The notes beneath the pieces are model-generated. The model worked only from the letters and a program-made list of their open reading frames with translations, was not told the origin of the DNA and did no database searches. From Guptibacillus hwajinpoensis (GTDB taxonomy: Bacteria; Bacillota; Bacilli; Bacillales; Guptibacillaceae), in contig NZ_SWFM01000007.1 in assembly GCF_005144865.1 (NCBI RefSeq), forward strand, positions 62,001 through 126,000: a stretch of DNA of 64,000 nucleotides, given 5' to 3'. The position numbers were made by a program, and so were the translations under genes. Each line of letters opens with the position of its first letter. The first letter of the stretch is position 1. Below are positions 63,733 through 64,000 of this stretch, piece by piece.

Positions 63733-63799
63733 ATTATTCACCTCATGTTTAGTATATCAATTGTCTCTGTCTTCTCTCAGCTAATGTGAAATATATTTA

Positions 63800-63985
63800 G
63801 TAGACATTGTAGCCTTACCCATAAAAGTAGTAGTTGATTTGCGCTCCAGTATGCTCGCTTTCCGCGGGGCGGGCGGTGAGCCTCCTCGGCGCGCTTGGGC
63901 GCGCCTGTGGGGTCTCACCTGTCCCGCTAGTCCCGCAGGAGTCGAGCACCTTCCGCTCCAATCAACTTTGAAGTAGATATTAAAC
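63800..63985 (-). repeat. Dispersed intergenic element, copy F (full core)
   Basis: Minus-strand copy. Right arm TAGACATTGT, core from GTTGATTTGCGCTCCAG (about 63833) to TTCCGCTCCAATCAACTTTGA (about 63971). The apical hairpin at 63888-63905 has a perfect 7-bp stem, GGCGCGC/GCGCGCC, and a 4-base loop. Its left arm runs off the window, so the full length is not seen. Confidence 0.85.
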
Positions 63986-64000
63986 CACTTCTAGTAACAC

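Overview
The window is a chromosomal segment of a low-G+C, endospore-forming member of the Bacillaceae. The evidence is an alpha/beta small acid-soluble spore protein gene, sftA, refZ, ezrA, ccpA, a bacilliredoxin-like ytxJ, a tyrosine T-box leader, and a gene order that closely follows the ytcI-to-ytfP arc of Bacillus subtilis (from memory of that map). Both strands are densely coded, with many genes on the minus strand. I see no phage, IS element, CRISPR array, tRNA or rRNA.

Layout. 1-9.5 kb: a truncated amidohydrolase, a Staphylococcus-type MurG, an acyl-CoA synthetase, sspA, the thiI/cysteine desulfurase sulfur-transfer pair, a branched-chain amino acid carrier and ezrA. 9.6-16 kb: hisJ, refZ, free-methionine sulfoxide reductase, methionine gamma-lyase, rpsD with a long leader, and tyrS with a T-box. 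16-26 kb: a bifunctional penicillin-binding protein, the acetate/acetoin block (acsA diverging from acuABC), ccpA and aroA. 26-39 kb: ytxJ, ytxHG behind a predicted SigB promoter, murC, a nicotinate phosphoribosyltransferase-like gene, the sftA motor, ytpR, ytpQ, ytpP, a PTS-EIIC-like membrane protein, ytoQ, a DUF84 NTPase, the M42 peptidase ytoP and ytzB. 39-47 kb: a secreted or membrane protein of unknown function, proC, the fruRKA operon, ytnP and trmB. 47-64 kb: a 31-residue CydS-like peptide, ytzH, ytmP, pullulanase, lrgAB-thpR, a cysteine synthase family gene, pepV, a potassium channel, ytzE, a PRC-barrel protein, an rRNA pseudouridine synthase, two small uncharacterised genes, a MurJ-type flippase, the flavoprotein ytfP and a DEAD-box helicase.

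Connections. Carbon-catabolite control is a recurring theme. ccpA itself is present, and near-consensus cre sites lie in the fru promoter, in the methionine gamma-lyase promoter and between acsA and acuA. Cell-envelope growth and division form a second theme: two lipid II steps, a class A PBP, murC, ezrA, refZ and sftA.

The most unusual content is non-coding. A dispersed intergenic element has a G+C-rich core of about 130 bp and conserved AT-rich arms. It occurs in at least six recognisable copies plus two coreless remnants. Its core folds into a long imperfect hairpin, and the apical stem keeps its pairing while changing sequence between copies. The second highlight is the orphan CydS-like peptide gene, which is far from any cydAB in this window.
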